Shown one piece after another: positions 23,019 through 36,719 of a stretch of 64,000 nt of DNA. The notes under the pieces were generated by a model, which was not told the origin of the DNA, did not search any database, and was given only the letters and a program-made list of their open reading frames with translations. The translations under genes were made by a program, and so were the position numbers. Source of the stretch: Lepas anatifera (lineage: Eukaryota; Arthropoda; Thecostraca; Lepadidae); the NCBI GenBank assembly GCA_034440635.1, contig JAOTON010000385.1:588501-652500 (forward strand), read 5' to 3'. The stretch's first letter is position 1. Every line of letters starts with the position of its first letter.

Positions 23019-26000
23019 ATGTGCGCAGCACTTGTCACTCATTCAACGCTGGGAGCGGCATCAAGGGTAACTGCGTTCTTTTTTCATCATTTGTGTTCTA
23101 AGAGTGATAAAACATGCATAAAACAACTATGGATTCTGAGCGATTCATTTCCAATTAGACCATAAACTTTTCAATACTCTGCTTTCTATATGTGTGTTCA
23201 GGACTCATCTGCTAGTTTTGGTGTATCTTAAGACGAATTCACCAGTGATTTGCTTTGCATGTGCTGCAGTTTTAAGGTAAAAGTGGTGTAAATGTCCGTG
23301 TGTTTGTGAGTCAACAAGTTTTCATTGTCAACATTATTCTATTTTTACTAGAAAGCTAACCGTGTTAAGTTTCTTGTTTGTCGTGCTGTTTGGGATGACG
23401 ACTGTGCTTTCCATGTGTATGGTCGGCTCCTGACAGTGAGACTATCTGAGTTCGTGCAGTCGCTGCTCAAGTGATCAGCTGGTGGTAGTATTTTGTTGCT
23501 TTGGAGTCGATTATTTAAACATTGGTCAAATCTAATCCATAAAAAAATATTTTATCATTCATATTTTTGCGAAACGGTTTGTCAGCTGCTGCGAACGTGC
23601 ATTGCTAATGATGTGTATGTTTTTCCGCAGTTGTGCCGTCTGGCAGCTCCGCATTGCCTGCGTCCCTTGGTGGGTGGCCTCCCTGCCTTCCAACAAGCCA
23701 AGCGTGAGAAACACTGGAACCCGAAGTTCCGCTGGCATAGAGGCAAAAAGGTAAAATCAAGGTTTGTAATAGGCTGGAAATGGTTTTTGAAGAAAGAAAA
23801 AAGTGGAGTAAATTAAATATGCTTTTTGGTATTTACTAGAGAAAGAAAAAAAGTAGGGTGAAAATAGTCGATATTTTTCATAATATTTAACTGAATTTAA
23901 TTTTTTAGTTGAGGTTAAGAAATTTATAAAGAAAAATGAAAAGAGATTTGAAAAATAGTTTCGAGTTTTGTTTATGTTTTTCACCCACTGCTGGAATGGA
24001 AATTTTCAATTTCATTAGCACTGCCAACAAAGCAAAAAAATTTAGACACGTGCAATTTCGCGAAATAAATTTTCAATAATTTAACATTCATGCGTTTTGT
24101 AAATATTACACTTGACGCGCCTGTGGAAACTTTCAGAAACACTATATCCTTCCTGAGAGTATTTAATGCTGCCCGTCTGCATCGTCCCCAGATCATTAAG
24201 GTCGAACTACCGGACTTCAACGAAGGAGAAGATTCCAAGAGGTTGACGCCGGACGAGATGCGGAAGAAGCTGAAGGAGAAAGGCATCCTGCCGCCACGGC
24301 CGTGGTCGGAGCGGACTATCAACATCACGGCCACAGGCGGCGTGTTCGAGGAGTATGTACCGCCCGAGGGCGACGGCAAGGCCTCCATCGTATCCGCGTC
24401 GGTAGGTTGTTTTCCTTCTGCGCAGGCCATTTTTTAACATGTTAACTGGGGGCCATTTGCCCCTCAGTCGGCCGAAATGCCCCCCAGTGCCCGAAAATTG
24501 CCCCCAGTGAAATAGACAGGTGACTTAAAATTGACCAAATACAGAATCACCTAACGAAAATAAGACAGAACACACCCCGATCATTATAGCTTCGTTCTAT
24601 TTCTGGTCCCAAATTTCCACCTGTGGCTGTGTACTCCATCGTGCGAAAACGAAACAGGACGCGTAGTTACGGGAAATCCCGGCAAAGCAGCCTCAGCATC
24701 AACTAATCACAACGCTGGAGAAAAACGAGGCCAAAAACTAATCAAATATCCTGTTCTAACCGACCGGAAGCCCACATCGCAGCCAGTACCGTGACATTTC
24801 ATGATGCTCTCATTTCACGCGCAGTTAGTTGTCAGCGCTAAGAGCTCGTTCGTGGATTAGACTGGACATGGTGTAGTCAAGTGCGTAAGACTGGTTGCTG
24901 TTGTGGCGGTATGAAGTGCTTAGCCTTTATATTTATCATTGTGGTGGTAGCATCGTCAAGCAAGCGTCGCCACCGGCAAAAGGTGAGGGGGCCAGCCAAA
25001 CTTCAACCTGATGCTGACAGCAAGCTTTCCACGTTAGTACCAAAAACTTTTCGAATTTGGGCTCCTCGTTGCCTTCCGCAGCGGCTGGTTAAACAAATTT
25101 CCGGTTTACTCCCATTTTGACTGAGATCAGGGAATTGTTGGTAAAAAGTGGAAAGGGGGATGATTGATGATCCCAAAAATGTTCTGGTTATGTGGATAAA
25201 ATCATTCGATGGTCACGCCGGGTTGGAAGGGCACCACTGGCTTCCTATTAGATGGACAGTGTGCTAAAAATATTGCGTCAAGGCAATATCAAACTGTCAA
25301 CAATTAGTTTTAAACAGTGATACAAGACGCTTTTCTGTGTTTTTTTACTGCCGCTAGGGGTCGTTTTAGCTTCGAATCTAGCTTTTGTGGTGTTTGTTTG
25401 GGTATTTTAGTGGAAATTGAATTTTGCCGCTCTTTGGCCTTTTTCTAACTCTGTTTGACCTTTTCCGCTGAAAAAAACTGGGAGCCCTGGGGCAGCATCT
25501 GTAATCTCTAGACTTGGAACAAATAAAAATTGAGAAACATTTTTAACACTAACGCGTCTAAGTTTTATTAAACTTCCTCAAAATGGAGTCTTGACCCCTT
25601 GAAGACACTATAATGGCCAGCACAAGAAATGTCCCCCTACTGACTTTTCCTTAAAAATGCCATACTTCTGCGTGCTGACACCTACCCCTGCTAATTTCGA
25701 GGCCAATTCCCACATACCAGCACCAGGCGGGAACATTTTAGTGAATGGCGGCTGATTTTTACGCGTCACCGCGTGGGCTCAGACAGTTAATAGACGTCAC
25801 TAGTGAAAGGCTGGGGAGGAGTGCGGGAGTCCACCCCGCGCCCAGTGGCCCCGGGATGCGAACCGGGGACCTTTGGCTCACGAGTGTGAGGTGTTTCCCG
25901 TGGGCGCCACTGGCCGCTTCTGTATATCACAGCGCTTTGCACGATTAAGGGCTCTACATTGGTATCTCTGTTAAAGGGAATGTGGCACCTTGGTCGAATA

Positions 26001-28941
26001 CTGGAATTTAGTGTAATTAGGCGTTTTTTTGGTCAAAAATAATGAAACCCTTCATGATTTCTCTGAAAAATGTACAACAAGCTCAATATTTGGTTTTTAA
26101 AAATACTCCTCTAGAAAAAGAAATAAATATCAGACTGTGGATGATGTCACGATCCGGCAACCACTACCATGCTTGAAACGCTTCAAGGGCTTCGATTGGC
26201 TGATGCTCATCGTGACGTCAGCATATGTCGTCACACCAGTAGCCCACAACAATGGCGGCCGGCGACGGGGGCTGAGGGGGCTGGTGTCAGGTAGGTTTTA
26301 GCTTTTTCTACGGAAATATCGAGTTCCAAGACAAATGAAATATGGAGTACCGGGTTTTCCGACCTGATTTACAACTTGGCTATCTCAGTGAAAATCACGT
26401 TGTGAAGGTGCCACATTCCCGTTAAGAAAGCTATCAAAATGAGCTGTGCTCAAACGTTCGTTATTGCGATTGTTTTGGAAGCCGTGTCGGAGTCTACGCT
26501 TGTATAGAATGAAAGGGAGGAGAACCTGAGATGAAACTTTTAGAAGGCACACTCTCGACTGCATACTTTGTGTACGAGCATACAATTCGCAAAGCTTGTT
26601 TTACTGGTGTGAAAAGGGAAAACGTGTTAAATATATTCACAGCTGGCCAGTATATTTACCTTGAGTCGAGCTTCACCCGTAATCTGATTTCACGCGAAGC
26701 TTGTAACTACAGTGACACTCATGGGTGTATTGGGTCGTAGTTTCCGTTATCGCTACAACTTTCCCAAGTCAAGAATATCAAAACTTAAAGTATGTTTTGG
26801 ATGCTGCAGTCAGCCTTGTTGGGAGTCACTCCTCACCGTGCCCCTCTGTACGCGTCGACAGGGTGCCAAACAACGCCTGCAGCGGGTGGAGAAGAAGGGC
26901 AAGTCGATGATGGCGGTGAGGAAGATACGCAGCTTTGATGAGGACTTCGACATGGATGAGTTCGCCGAGGAGGCGGTCGGCATCTACCGCAGGGCCCACG
27001 AGGCTTTGGTCGCCATGGACAAGGCCACCTTGCATGAGACAGTGACGGGTGAGTCAATGAAAGCCGTCACAGTTGGCAGCCGATGCTGTTCTTAGAGTAA
27101 CACAGCAGTTTGGTGTTGTTACTGTGTACAAAATCTAAATTCAGTTTTAAGCCTGTTTTCAACGTGCTGCGATAAGGATCACACGCACAAACGATGCTTC
27201 GAAACATTCCATAAAACGGTCTTTGAAAGTGCGTATGCACGTTGATTACCTCCGTATTTGCTGGCTAATTATATATCTGAATGTCTCGATGTTGGAAGAC
27301 TAAACCCTTTACAGCGGAAAAGGCTACCGACTATACTTTGGGGTCGGTTGTATACAAATTTTTAGTTATTTTATTTGAATCGCATTCAGCATGGTCAGTT
27401 TTTTTTGTTCGCCTTCCTTTGTCAGTGAAATGTTATCGTCGGCGGGAAAATAGTTTTGTATATCATACAAGTGGTTCTATTTGTGCATCATGATAAACAG
27501 ATAGGCAGTCAGATTGATAAGAACCGTCTGCAAATTGGGCCACCCTGTACTCCAAATTATTCTCCTATGTTTGCATGCCCGGGTGTTTGTCACGGTGGGG
27601 CTGCTGTTAGCCGTGCACAAGTACAACCTTCCTCCTTCCGGCACGACATAACCATCACAAGTACAACCTGTCTCTTCCGATATCCTCCGGCACGGTATAA
27701 TCGTCCGAGTACAACATTTCTCCTCTTGGCACGGAATAACCATCACCACAAGTACAACCTGTCTTCTTTCGGCGCGACATAACCATCGTGCTCCGGGGGC
27801 AGAGCTGGCGTACCCCAAGATGACGCAGAACGTGCGGCACAAGACGCTGCGCTGGCAGCTGCTGCGGCAGCTGGAGCCGGCGCGGGTAGTGCACGTGCGC
27901 TGTACCGACCTCATCAACAAGGAGAACGTCTACGCTCAGGTCACAGTGCGACTGCATACCCAACAGGTGGGTTATTCGGGCGAACTCCGGCCCTAGTGTA
28001 CTGGTGTCTGCCTGGCTTGTACACTGGAGGAAATGTCCGATACTCTGCCCCACTATGTATCCTGTGACATGCGAGAACATATTCTCTCTCTTGAGAAACG
28101 TTACTCTCTATCTGTGAGGATAAACATTTTTATGTCGCGTCTTTGATTTTGCTTGCTATCTACCGAATACGTATTTGGATCTTGCAATAACAACTCTCCA
28201 TCTGAACTCTGGAGAGATGGTATGGTTTAACGACGCGGCTTTCGCACGCATTTGGGCCAGATCCAGACAATAACAAAATGGGGTGGTGTCGAACTATCCT
28301 GACGACTCGAGGCTTTATTGTCTATTAATGGAACGCATGTTCCCATAGTTCGATATTTCACTTATTGTATTCGGATGCTGGTGAAAATGGAATGACTGAG
28401 CTCAAAAAGAAAGCTCGACAATATTTTATACTGTAACTTTGTGTCAGCCTTATCAGTTCCATTATTATGCAATCGTTAAAAGTTTAGGCGATTTTGGTGT
28501 ATCTGAGTACGCTTTTTGAAAATGCGAGAGGTCAAACTTTGAGCGTTTCAATGTGCTTATTATATTGTAATGAGATGAACTGAAATTTGTCAATTGATTT
28601 TCTTTTTCAAGAGAAAACAATATATGGAAGATGGAACACCATTGTACGAGATCTTCCCACTTGCGGTGATCAATCTTGCTCTCCCTCAGCTACTGGCTAT
28701 TTACGACCGGTTCGGTCGCCTCATGTACGGCTCTGAGGTGGTGGCCAAGGACGTGCTCGAATACGTGGTCTTCGAGAAGCACCTGGCCAATTTGTACGGC
28801 ATCTGGCGAATCCACAGCAAGATCATACCCGACTGGATGCCTCCCCGGGAGCCCGTGACGAAGACGTGGCGAACAGAGCCTGCTCCGGCACCGCCAGCGG
28901 AGGAGGAGGAGGGGGAGGAAGCAGCTGCTGCCGCCAGCTGA
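23019..28941 (+). CDS. MRPL45: Mitochondrial ribosomal protein L45 (mL45)
   Basis: A large-subunit protein of the mitochondrial ribosome, at the tunnel exit facing the inner membrane. Six exons with phase-consistent GT-AG junctions: 23019-23066, 23631-23750, 24192-24401, 26862-27048, 27803-27966 and 28690-28941 (TGA). The predicted protein is 326 residues, close to the usual length of about 300. Exons 1-2 give a basic, acidic-poor N-terminus suitable as a mitochondrial presequence, then [16 protein letters not shown]. Exon 3 contains the PPRPW and YVPPEGDGK signatures. Exon 4 has [20 protein letters not shown]. Exon 5 has [16 protein letters not shown]. Exon 6 has [12 protein letters not shown] and [14 protein letters not shown], the conserved Tim44-like domain, and ends in an acidic A/E-rich tail. 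Start chosen as the ATG opening a short first exon; this is the least certain boundary. Intron 3 carries two transposon insertions. Confidence 0.92.
24964..25150 (+). repeat. Dispersed repeat family B, copy 1
   Basis: Begins GCGTCGCCACCGGCAAAA and continues with a block matching 37780-37915 and 57902-58137: AACCTGATGCTGACA, CCAAAAACTTTTCGAATTTG, TTGCCTTCCGCAG and TCCCATTTTGACTGAGATCAG. It lies in MRPL45 intron 3. Related to a MITE whose best-preserved copy is at 57902-58137. Confidence 0.7.
25800..25925 (-). repeat. tRNA-like SINE head
   Basis: Minus strand 25864-25854 reads GGTTCGCATCC, a canonical B box flanked by a perfect CCCGG/CCGGG T-arm stem. An anticodon-arm-like CTCAC/GTGAG pairing lies upstream. 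The acceptor stem is not closed, so it is a tRNA-derived repeat rather than a tRNA gene. In MRPL45 intron 3. Confidence 0.45.
25975..26421. mobile_element. TTAA-flanked MITE (piggyBac-type), 447 bp
   Basis: TTAA at 25971-25974 and 26422-26425 flanks a clean inverted repeat: AGGGAATGTGGCACCTT at the left and AAGGTGCCACATTCCCG at the right (16 of 17 positions complementary). The interior is non-coding. TTAA duplication is the hallmark of piggyBac-family insertion; no transposase is present. It sits in MRPL45 intron 3. Confidence 0.85.
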
Positions 28942-31575
28942 GGGATCGTTGTGACTGTGTGTGAGAGGTGGGCAGTGATGCATGGTCGATTGACTGGTTA
29001 CTTAGGGCCGAAGTATGTTGCCGTTGTTGTTTTGATAGACTTGTCTTCACTAAGTTGTATTGTTTACCTCCGCAGGCATCTGCGGAACATGGCTATGGTA
29101 ACGCGTTCATTTTCCACTTCGATACAAAATGAGTACTCCATAAATCGCTGGCGGAATCATGCAGTTACGTGGAAAGATGCTTGTGCGTAAGGAAAATCAA
29201 TTTCATGAGGCATTGCGCCGTACAATAGCCCCGTTTTGGTTTATGGACTGAGAAAACAAGGCTATCTCTTCTAGAAAGACACCCGAGTGGATTCGAGCCA
29301 AAAGTCGTCAGCGCATCTCGATCTTGAAACCTTTCTACGGCCTGTGGTCTTCTGGACAGTAAGGGGCCATTTATTGAAAGGAAGTACTTGTGCTTTACAA
29401 TTTTGGTGTTTTATGTGTAAATACATCAACAATAAGAGTATAATTATTTGCATCAGTTTGTTAAAACCTTCTTTCCAGGTTTTTATACAGATCAACATGA
29501 AATCAGGAGCCTAAAGCTACTGCCAGTGGGAGAAACTTGCCTGATTCCAAAGCCTTCAGCCCTAGTATCACACTTAACTACTAAACAAAGCAGCAGATGA
29601 AAAGAAACTTCCACTGCGAATATTTCCAACAGGCTCGGCAGCCGTCGCACCTGGGGATACAACTTGAGATAGGACGATTATTACTATGATATTGCCATGG
29701 GCGTCAAAAGCGGGAAGAGGGGACGGGGGAATATGCGTCCCCAATCCATGAAGCAAGGGGACGTCCCCCAACATTTGATACTCGAAACTTTGTTTTTGTA
29801 TTTTGTCTCCATTACCTGCTTGAACCTACGTAAATGTGTTGGTGAGGTCTAGGTGCATCATTGTTAAGTTTTTCAAAGACAATACATATCCTCAAAGTTC
29901 GCTCCCATTCCGCCTTTATGTGGGAATTATGTAATCAATACAACGGAGTAGAAATTGACTCCTGTGGTTCTAAAACATGTTCTGTCATGTTCTGTCCTGC
30001 TCTTCCATATTGCTCGCCCCCTCCTCTACCATATCCGAAATCCGGTCTGAAGTCCGCTCAATTTTACTGAATCCTATTCAGGCTCCGTCCAAAACCGTGG
30101 AATATAGCTCCGCAGCTCCCCTTCTCTATTTGCGGGTGCTAACTGGAAGCATACCTAGCTTCCTCTCGAGGGAAGAAATCGAATACATGACAATATATAT
30201 TCATGCCAATCTGAATTATTAATCCCATCATGAGTAATGACACGAGATAACGGAACAAAATGAAGCACGTCTTAATGACAAGTTGGCAATTCCGTGGTAA
30301 AAAAAACACGTTTCAGAGCACGCGCATGGCAATAAATATTCACTCATGCATACGCAAGTGACAGTCGACTCCATACCGACCTCAGTAGCAAACGAGCTCT
30401 GGTACTAGGCCGTAGACTCTAGATATAACGTACATACGCATCATATGCGTTTGACGCACCCTCAAAGGTACTGTCAACCTAAGACAGATGCAACCCTCCC
30501 AAATACAGCTGCATAGCACAAAAAACACTGCATGCGGCGGGCCACGCACACGTCATCACCGTACTGGGGCACCCGGCCCACACCTGTCTATAAGGAGCGA
30601 GAACAATAATGGAGGATGGCACTGACATTTCGCCTGCGGTGAATCCATTCACTGTATAAGGTTAGCATATCTGGGTTAGGGGGCGTATTATACCGTTTTA
30701 GGCGTCATGCCGTATTAGGCCCATGATTACGGTATTTGTGTTTTGGGGCGATTCACTGTTGAGGTTGTTTTGTTCTCTTTTTGGCTAACTCCTCTTCTTT
30801 GACAATGTGAATCGCAATTAATTTGACATTTAGCTGGAAATAATGTTTTCTTCCAACCAGCAACAGTATTCATTATCATAATTGGGGTTTATGATCAACT
30901 CCAAATGCTACACGGCGTCGCTATCTCTCACCCTGTTGGTGAGGGATTTGAAGGATTAAATTAGCTTATTCAGAGGCTCCGCCGGGACTTGAACCCGAGA
31001 CCGATGGCTGACAAGACAGGAAGCCATCTACTGCGTCACCCTTCCCCCGACGAGTAAAACAGAAAAAAGCGAGATCTAACACACAGCAAAAAAGCTTTTG
31101 CAGCAAAAGTAAAGTACAAACAGGGTATTCTCACCGAGTTGAATGATCCGGCACAACACCATCTACCCGTCATGCCCCCAGAGAGCGCCACCCACCCCCC
31201 CCCCTCCCGACGTTTCTCCACACGCGGCTAACTTTACATGCCGTCAGCGCACGTGTTCACAGATACGGCCGTTCGAAGAGGAAGGGCCTCGTCTCTCTTC
31301 AGAACACGGCCAGCGGCAGAGCAGCCACTGAGTACCAGCTTCCGTAACGACTTCCATTACGGAAATTTGCAACAACTGGGCCACTTCCGGGTAAATTATT
31401 CGGAGGTGTCATTCTAACTACCAACAGTGAACGGCCACTTTTCACAGGCCACGGCACATTCGAAATATTCCTACAGCTAACGTACAGCCGACACTCGTCG
31501 TCTAACACGCATCCCACAGTGAATTCGAAACAAACACGGCCGAGACCGCTACACGCCTCCACAGCATCCACATCA
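28942..31575. other. Convergent spacer between MRPL45 and INO80E
   Basis: Holds both 3-prime flanks. A fragment at about 29695-29785 (GGGCG(T/C)C.AAAGCGGG and GGGGACGTCCCCCAA blocks) matches the MITE at 53395-53585. A tRNA-like repeat head lies at 30974-31050. No gene was recognised. Confidence 0.5.
30974..31050 (-). repeat. tRNA-like SINE head
   Basis: Minus strand 30995-30985 reads GGTTCAAGTCC, an exact B-box match, with CCGGG/CTCGGG flanks and an A-box-like GACGCAGTAGATGG upstream. The 5-prime and 3-prime ends do not form an acceptor stem. This is probably a tRNA-derived repeat. Confidence 0.45.
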
Positions 31576-33755
31576 TCACTCCGGGAAGTCGATGACCAGA
31601 CCCTCCTCGTCCACGTTGCTGGCCGTCTCCAGCGACTCCCGCTGGTCCCACTCGCCATCCTCTGTACTGAACAGCTGGCGCGGCACCGTCAGCGGCGCCC
31701 GCTCGGCCACCATGTCCGGGTTCTTGACGGCGGCGCGCGACTCCAGGTGCCGCTCCACCTCCTCCGGGGTCATGTGGCCGTTGTCGCCGAACGAGCGCGC
31801 CGCCAGCTGCGACCGCGCCGCCTGCCACAGCCGGCAGGTGTCAGCCACTCGCAGGTAGTAACAGCCTGAGATGCCGCTTTGAAACACAGCAGTTCATCGT
31901 ACACGGTGCAAGATCCAGATCTCGCCGGACTAGTTCGATAGCACATATCGCGTGATCTTGAAAACGCGATGCAAACATATTAACGCTTCATTCCACATGT
32001 CCCACGAAGAATCGATACAGCGACCCATGGATGCTACCTCCTTATTACCAACCCACCTGGTTTTTCCCTTGGCAGATGTCTTTTTCCGTTTTGCTGGTGA
32101 TAGCTCGGCTCCAACGTCCTTCTTTTTCCTTAAATACAGATAACAATTAGTTGACAAAACATGAATTTGTGAGGTGACAAAATACTTACAAATATTAACT
32201 TAAACTGAAACTGTCCCCTTTCGAACTAAAAATCAAAGTGGAGAGCATTTAGGTTCAGATTAACCCCGAACTATACACAAATAGTTCCAACGGGCCTGGC
32301 AGTAGGATCTGCGTATTTAATTTACACAGGTGAGTATTTAATACCAAAACAGAAGAAAAAAACCGGCCCACTTCGGGACTCTGGGTGTTCGGCGCATTGT
32401 AGTGTGGACGTAAACATGCTCAGGCTATGTGCCCGCCCATCTGTCCTGACGTCAGACTCATGTACGTGTGCACGGTCAAATGAAAGAACGAACACATGTG
32501 CTTGGTGTCAACGCATGAGCCCTGGATGCTCAGCTTAGAAAACACCATCATCAACAGTATAAATGTCATTTTCCTATGACAGTTTGAAAGACCAACAGCC
32601 AACTTGCAAGATTCTTCCATCAGAACAGGCACGGCTAATTATAAAGCCGTAGGCGGTACCAAAGCAATAAAGACACTGGCAGTACGAGATATCCTTGAGG
32701 AAGGCCTAAATACCTTTCTATATTTGATGTTTTACACAACCACGTGCCTAGAATAAATTTCCTCGAGCCACAGTCCTACACGATTGATTCCTCTTATCAA
32801 CTTAAATGGAGAACTAACGGTCTCTGTTTGTTGTTGATCGAAATTCGTGCGGCCACTTACGTAGCTTTTCATTGTACGGTGCACGGTTCCAACTGTCACA
32901 CTGTACACATTTTTGTACTTACCCTGTCGCGCCAGATTAGGCCCCGCCCCATGACCTATTCTGTCGACGCTGATTGGCTGTACGCAGACCGTACACTGTC
33001 CACACCGTACATGCGCCGTGAACACCCTTCTGTTACCATGCCAACACTAGTACAGTACACGGTTGTCTCTCACTGATGGCGATCATTTCGAAACACCAGC
33101 TGCTGTTTCGCGCGGAATTCTACCATTTACCGACCTTCCATGTTTGTGTTCGGTTTCTGCGTCCGAACCCTCCGTGGTTTCCGAGTCAGACGAGTTGTCG
33201 ACAGTCTCGTACTGTAGAAGACGGTCCAGGAGAAAGCATTTGTCTTTGTTCAGCTTTAGCAGTTTGCGCTGACAACGCTGCAGTTCGTCCCGATACAGCT
33301 CATTCTCCTGGCAGGATTGAAAGGGCGTATGTATGGCATGCCAAGAGTTCCACAAATTACACAGCAGCTCAGTGTATGCACCATTTGACTGGCAGAAAGA
33401 CAGATCATGTACATATCCTCCAGCGGGCCTTGTAGCTTCTTTCACTGCAACCAACATGTATCTCTAAGAAACAGCAGAAGGCAGTGTCCACATACAGTGT
33501 GTCAAAACACTACCTACTTTCACAGGAAAATAGGAAGGAAGGAATCAGAACAGGCAAAGACCTTAGTAATATTTGGGAAGACAAAATAAAAGAGCTCACA
33601 TCAATAATTTACCATTGCAACTATTCTTATCATTTCACTACACTGAAAATTCCACTATAACTTACAAATACCAAGTTCTTCAGCTTTCTCTTCAGTCTGG
33701 AGTATCTGATTCTGTAGTGTTCTGATTCATCCCGCATGTTCACAGAAGAGTTCAT
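31576..33755 (-). CDS. INO80E: INO80 complex subunit E
   Basis: An accessory subunit of the nuclear INO80 ATP-dependent chromatin remodeller. Coding exons on the minus strand: 33755-33666, 33307-33135, 32128-32057 and 31876-31576 (stop 31578-31576), about 211 residues against roughly 240 in vertebrates. Exons 1-2 encode the diagnostic coiled coil: [18 protein letters not shown], then [20 protein letters not shown] and [19 protein letters not shown]. Exon 3 is a basic, nuclear-signal-like segment ([14 protein letters not shown]). The C-terminus carries the family signature LTVPRQLFS and ends GLVIDFPE. Start: the ATG at 33755 follows a TTTTTTCCAG acceptor, so a 5-prime UTR exon is likely. The exon 2 donor is uncertain: the GTCGGT at 33134 keeps frame, while a GTAAAT four bases further does not. 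The exon 4 acceptor is likewise chosen by phase. Confidence 0.88.
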
Positions 33756-34870
33756 GCTTCTGGAAAAAATCAATGTCATGATGGAAGAGCAAAGACAACT
33801 TATCCTTTCAGCCCAACAGTCAAATCGATCTAGAAATGAGCTGCATTGACTCTAAATCGCTGACACATGTAACAATAAAAACAATAGTTGACAAGCTGCT
33901 TACTAAAAAGGGCAAACACTTAGTATAAAAAGCTCTATGATGTATTTCCGCCTATCGAGTGGAAACGCCGTGAGTATAAATAATCTGTCTGAATAATAGA
34001 TAGAAACAGGTGGGTGGATGCAAAGCCGGGTGGTGCTAGGTCTGACACCCACAGCGAAGTTTGTTTTGTTTTCTTCCGACGACTATTGGATTCGTGACAC
34101 AAAATGGAGACGACGGACAAAAATACCTCCAAGTTCAGACAAGCCTCAGCTATAAACCTCCAGAAATCCCTGCAAGGATGGGGAACCTCTAAATACAGCC
34201 TATTGTAAACAGAGGGGTAAAGCAACACACGATAAGCACAACCCTAAGCACAGATACACAAACATAAACAAAACAAGGGGCAAAAATGGCGCTTCAAGGA
34301 CAAACACCCAGATGCACACTTACAACGGAATATCACTTCCAACTAAGCCCACCCAGGAAACTCCGAGCAAAAGGGCTTGAAGTTCAACGAGTGGGCTGGG
34401 TAAGCACGCTCAACCAATTTTAAGCGAAAAATCTGAAGTTAGCGGCAAAATTCACTGCAGAATCGCACCACACGCTTCTCGAAGGGATTTTTTTGTTATG
34501 TTATGTTATGGGGGTTTTGAATTTTGATATCAGCCTGAATTGAATCTGTATCATTGACTTGAACCAGAATAAAGACCATTTACTTTGGAATTTACAGGTG
34601 CCTCCAACAACAACCTCAACTGGGTAGTAGCTGGCAGTTCTTTTGGCAAAACAAGTTTATAAAAATGTCAAATCAGATTCCCTGATCATCTCTGACTTTT
34701 AAGAGGTAAATTTGGCTATACCAAGCTTTTCAGACAACATATAACTGGTATTAACAATTCCCAAACATATTTTTCATTTCAAGCACATATGTGCAATGCA
34801 ATGACAGATCATAGCTATTCATCATACTAAGGAGAGTAGTGGAGATGTAAGATGTAAGTTACAGCAAACA
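33756..34870. other. Spacer upstream of INO80E
   Basis: AT-rich sequence presumably containing the INO80E 5-prime UTR exon and promoter on the minus strand, but no specific element could be assigned. Confidence 0.4.
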
Positions 34871-35041
34871 CAGGGGCTCCACCACAGGGGGATGGGGGGA
34901 CATGTCCCCAAACTTTGGTGAAGGGGGGACAGTCCCCCCAACTTTCAGCTGAAGGCCCTTCCCGAAAAAGGATAATTTTGGGGGGACAAGCTCATTTCAT
35001 GAGCTTGTCCCCTCAACTTGAAAGTTGTGGCGGGGCCCTTG
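34871..35041. mobile_element. hAT-type MITE, near-perfect 8-bp TSD
   Basis: AGCAAACA at 34863-34870 and AGTAAACA at 35042-35049 flank 171 bp whose ends are inverted: CAGGGGCTCCACCACA on the left, CAAGGGCCCCGCCACAA on the reverse of the right. The interior is made of GGGGGGAC/GTCCCC runs. Non-coding. Confidence 0.75.
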
Positions 35042-36719
35042 AGTAAACACTATTTTTCCACCAATTCAGCACAGAATGTGTTTAATAATTTCGGAGGAAA
35101 GGCACTTGATGGACCCCATTGTTAGTCTGATCCGGATCACAGTTTGGCCATGTGGAGCCTAGGCCTTTGCCACACAAAACATCAGCAAATCGGCTGGCTA
35201 GTACCTAAGTACCTAGGTAGGTATCTGACTTGTCACATACTGTACCCTCAAATTTGGAAAAATCTTTGAAAAATCTCTCAGCATACAGAAAGCACAGGTT
35301 ATGTCACATTTTGATGAAATAATGGGAATATACAGGCAATACCACAACAAAATAACCTTATCATAATAATCAACAGAAGTGTTTCAGCTTTCTCGACATC
35401 ACAACACATTACCTACTTTTGTAACTTTGGCAGAGGAAATTCCATCATCGCAGAGATCTGACATTGTAATAATATTTCCAATTTTATAAAAGCCCTGAGA
35501 TATCCTTAGGAATAGAGGTGGGACTTTTTGGAAAAAGCTGGGCCTGGTCCCGGCCAACATTTCTTGGTCCCGGCCTAGTCCCGGCAAGAAAGATGTGGTC
35601 CCGGCCTGGTCCTTGCAGCCTTTTTCCCACTTATTGGCTTTTAAACATACTAATTCTTGTGGATTAAGAGCTGAACATATTAAGCAAATTTATATCATCA
35701 TTACATAAACATATCAACCTAAATTATGAACTATAGCTTCAGGAAATCCTTACCTACTATCATGAAAAATGGCCACAATTATCTGACAATGCTCTCTGAG
35801 GAAACGTTTGCATGTTAAACCCTTAAAAGGTACCTAAGAAATTATACATCAATCCAAATTCAAGCTGTATCACACCTCTCTTCAGTCCATCCATAAACAT
35901 TCAATCAATGAGCTTACCTAAGTTTTATCAGGGAAGGTCAGGACACAAATACCTTCAAGAGCCTTAAGATCAAATCACCAAAGCACAGGAGCAATTTGAC
36001 ATCACTTTTGCAGTTGCCATGTTACTACAGGACTGTTTTTGGCTGTTTATGAAGAATTATGCGAATTGATACACTGGATAAAGGAACTGACAATTAATGT
36101 TTTACATACCTAGGCAGTTCTCCAAAAACAATTAGGTAAGCACCCACCTTCCTTCCTTCTTTCCTGCCTTCCCAACAACCAACCAACACACACACACACA
36201 CACAAACAATAGGGCTAATGTTCATGTATGGATTTCCAAATATGGAGGCCAAGCATAGTTCTGTTTGAAGCAAAGCTGGTAGCAAAATATTTCTTCTTTG
36301 ATTCGTGATAAAATGGCTTTAAATTATTTTAATCAAATCAAATTTTCAAATTATTAATACCAATAAAAATGTTTGCTTGTAATAGACACAAAATTTACAG
36401 CAGCCGCAGACGGCGCACTAAAGACAAATAGTACACTATCACGTTTTGTAAGAGAATAAAAAAATTTACTGAATTGGCCCCGGTCATCGAAAGTGTTGGC
36501 ACCTGGCGGATTTTTTGAAAACGCCAGTAGAGGGACTGACGTCTGGCGTGGCTGCTTCATATTCGGCGCATTGTTGAACGCGGTATAGATTTTGAACGTT
36601 TATTTTCAGTCGTGGTGAACTCGTTGCTCTGAAAAAGTGAAGTTCATGTTGGGTGGACGTGAATATTGAAGACTGGCGTTATTTTCTTGTTTGTTATAAT
36701 CTTGGAAAGTTCAAAGAAA

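Noticed and set aside
30974..31050. A genuine tRNA gene
   Set aside because: The B box is good, but there is no acceptor-stem complementarity or proper D arm.
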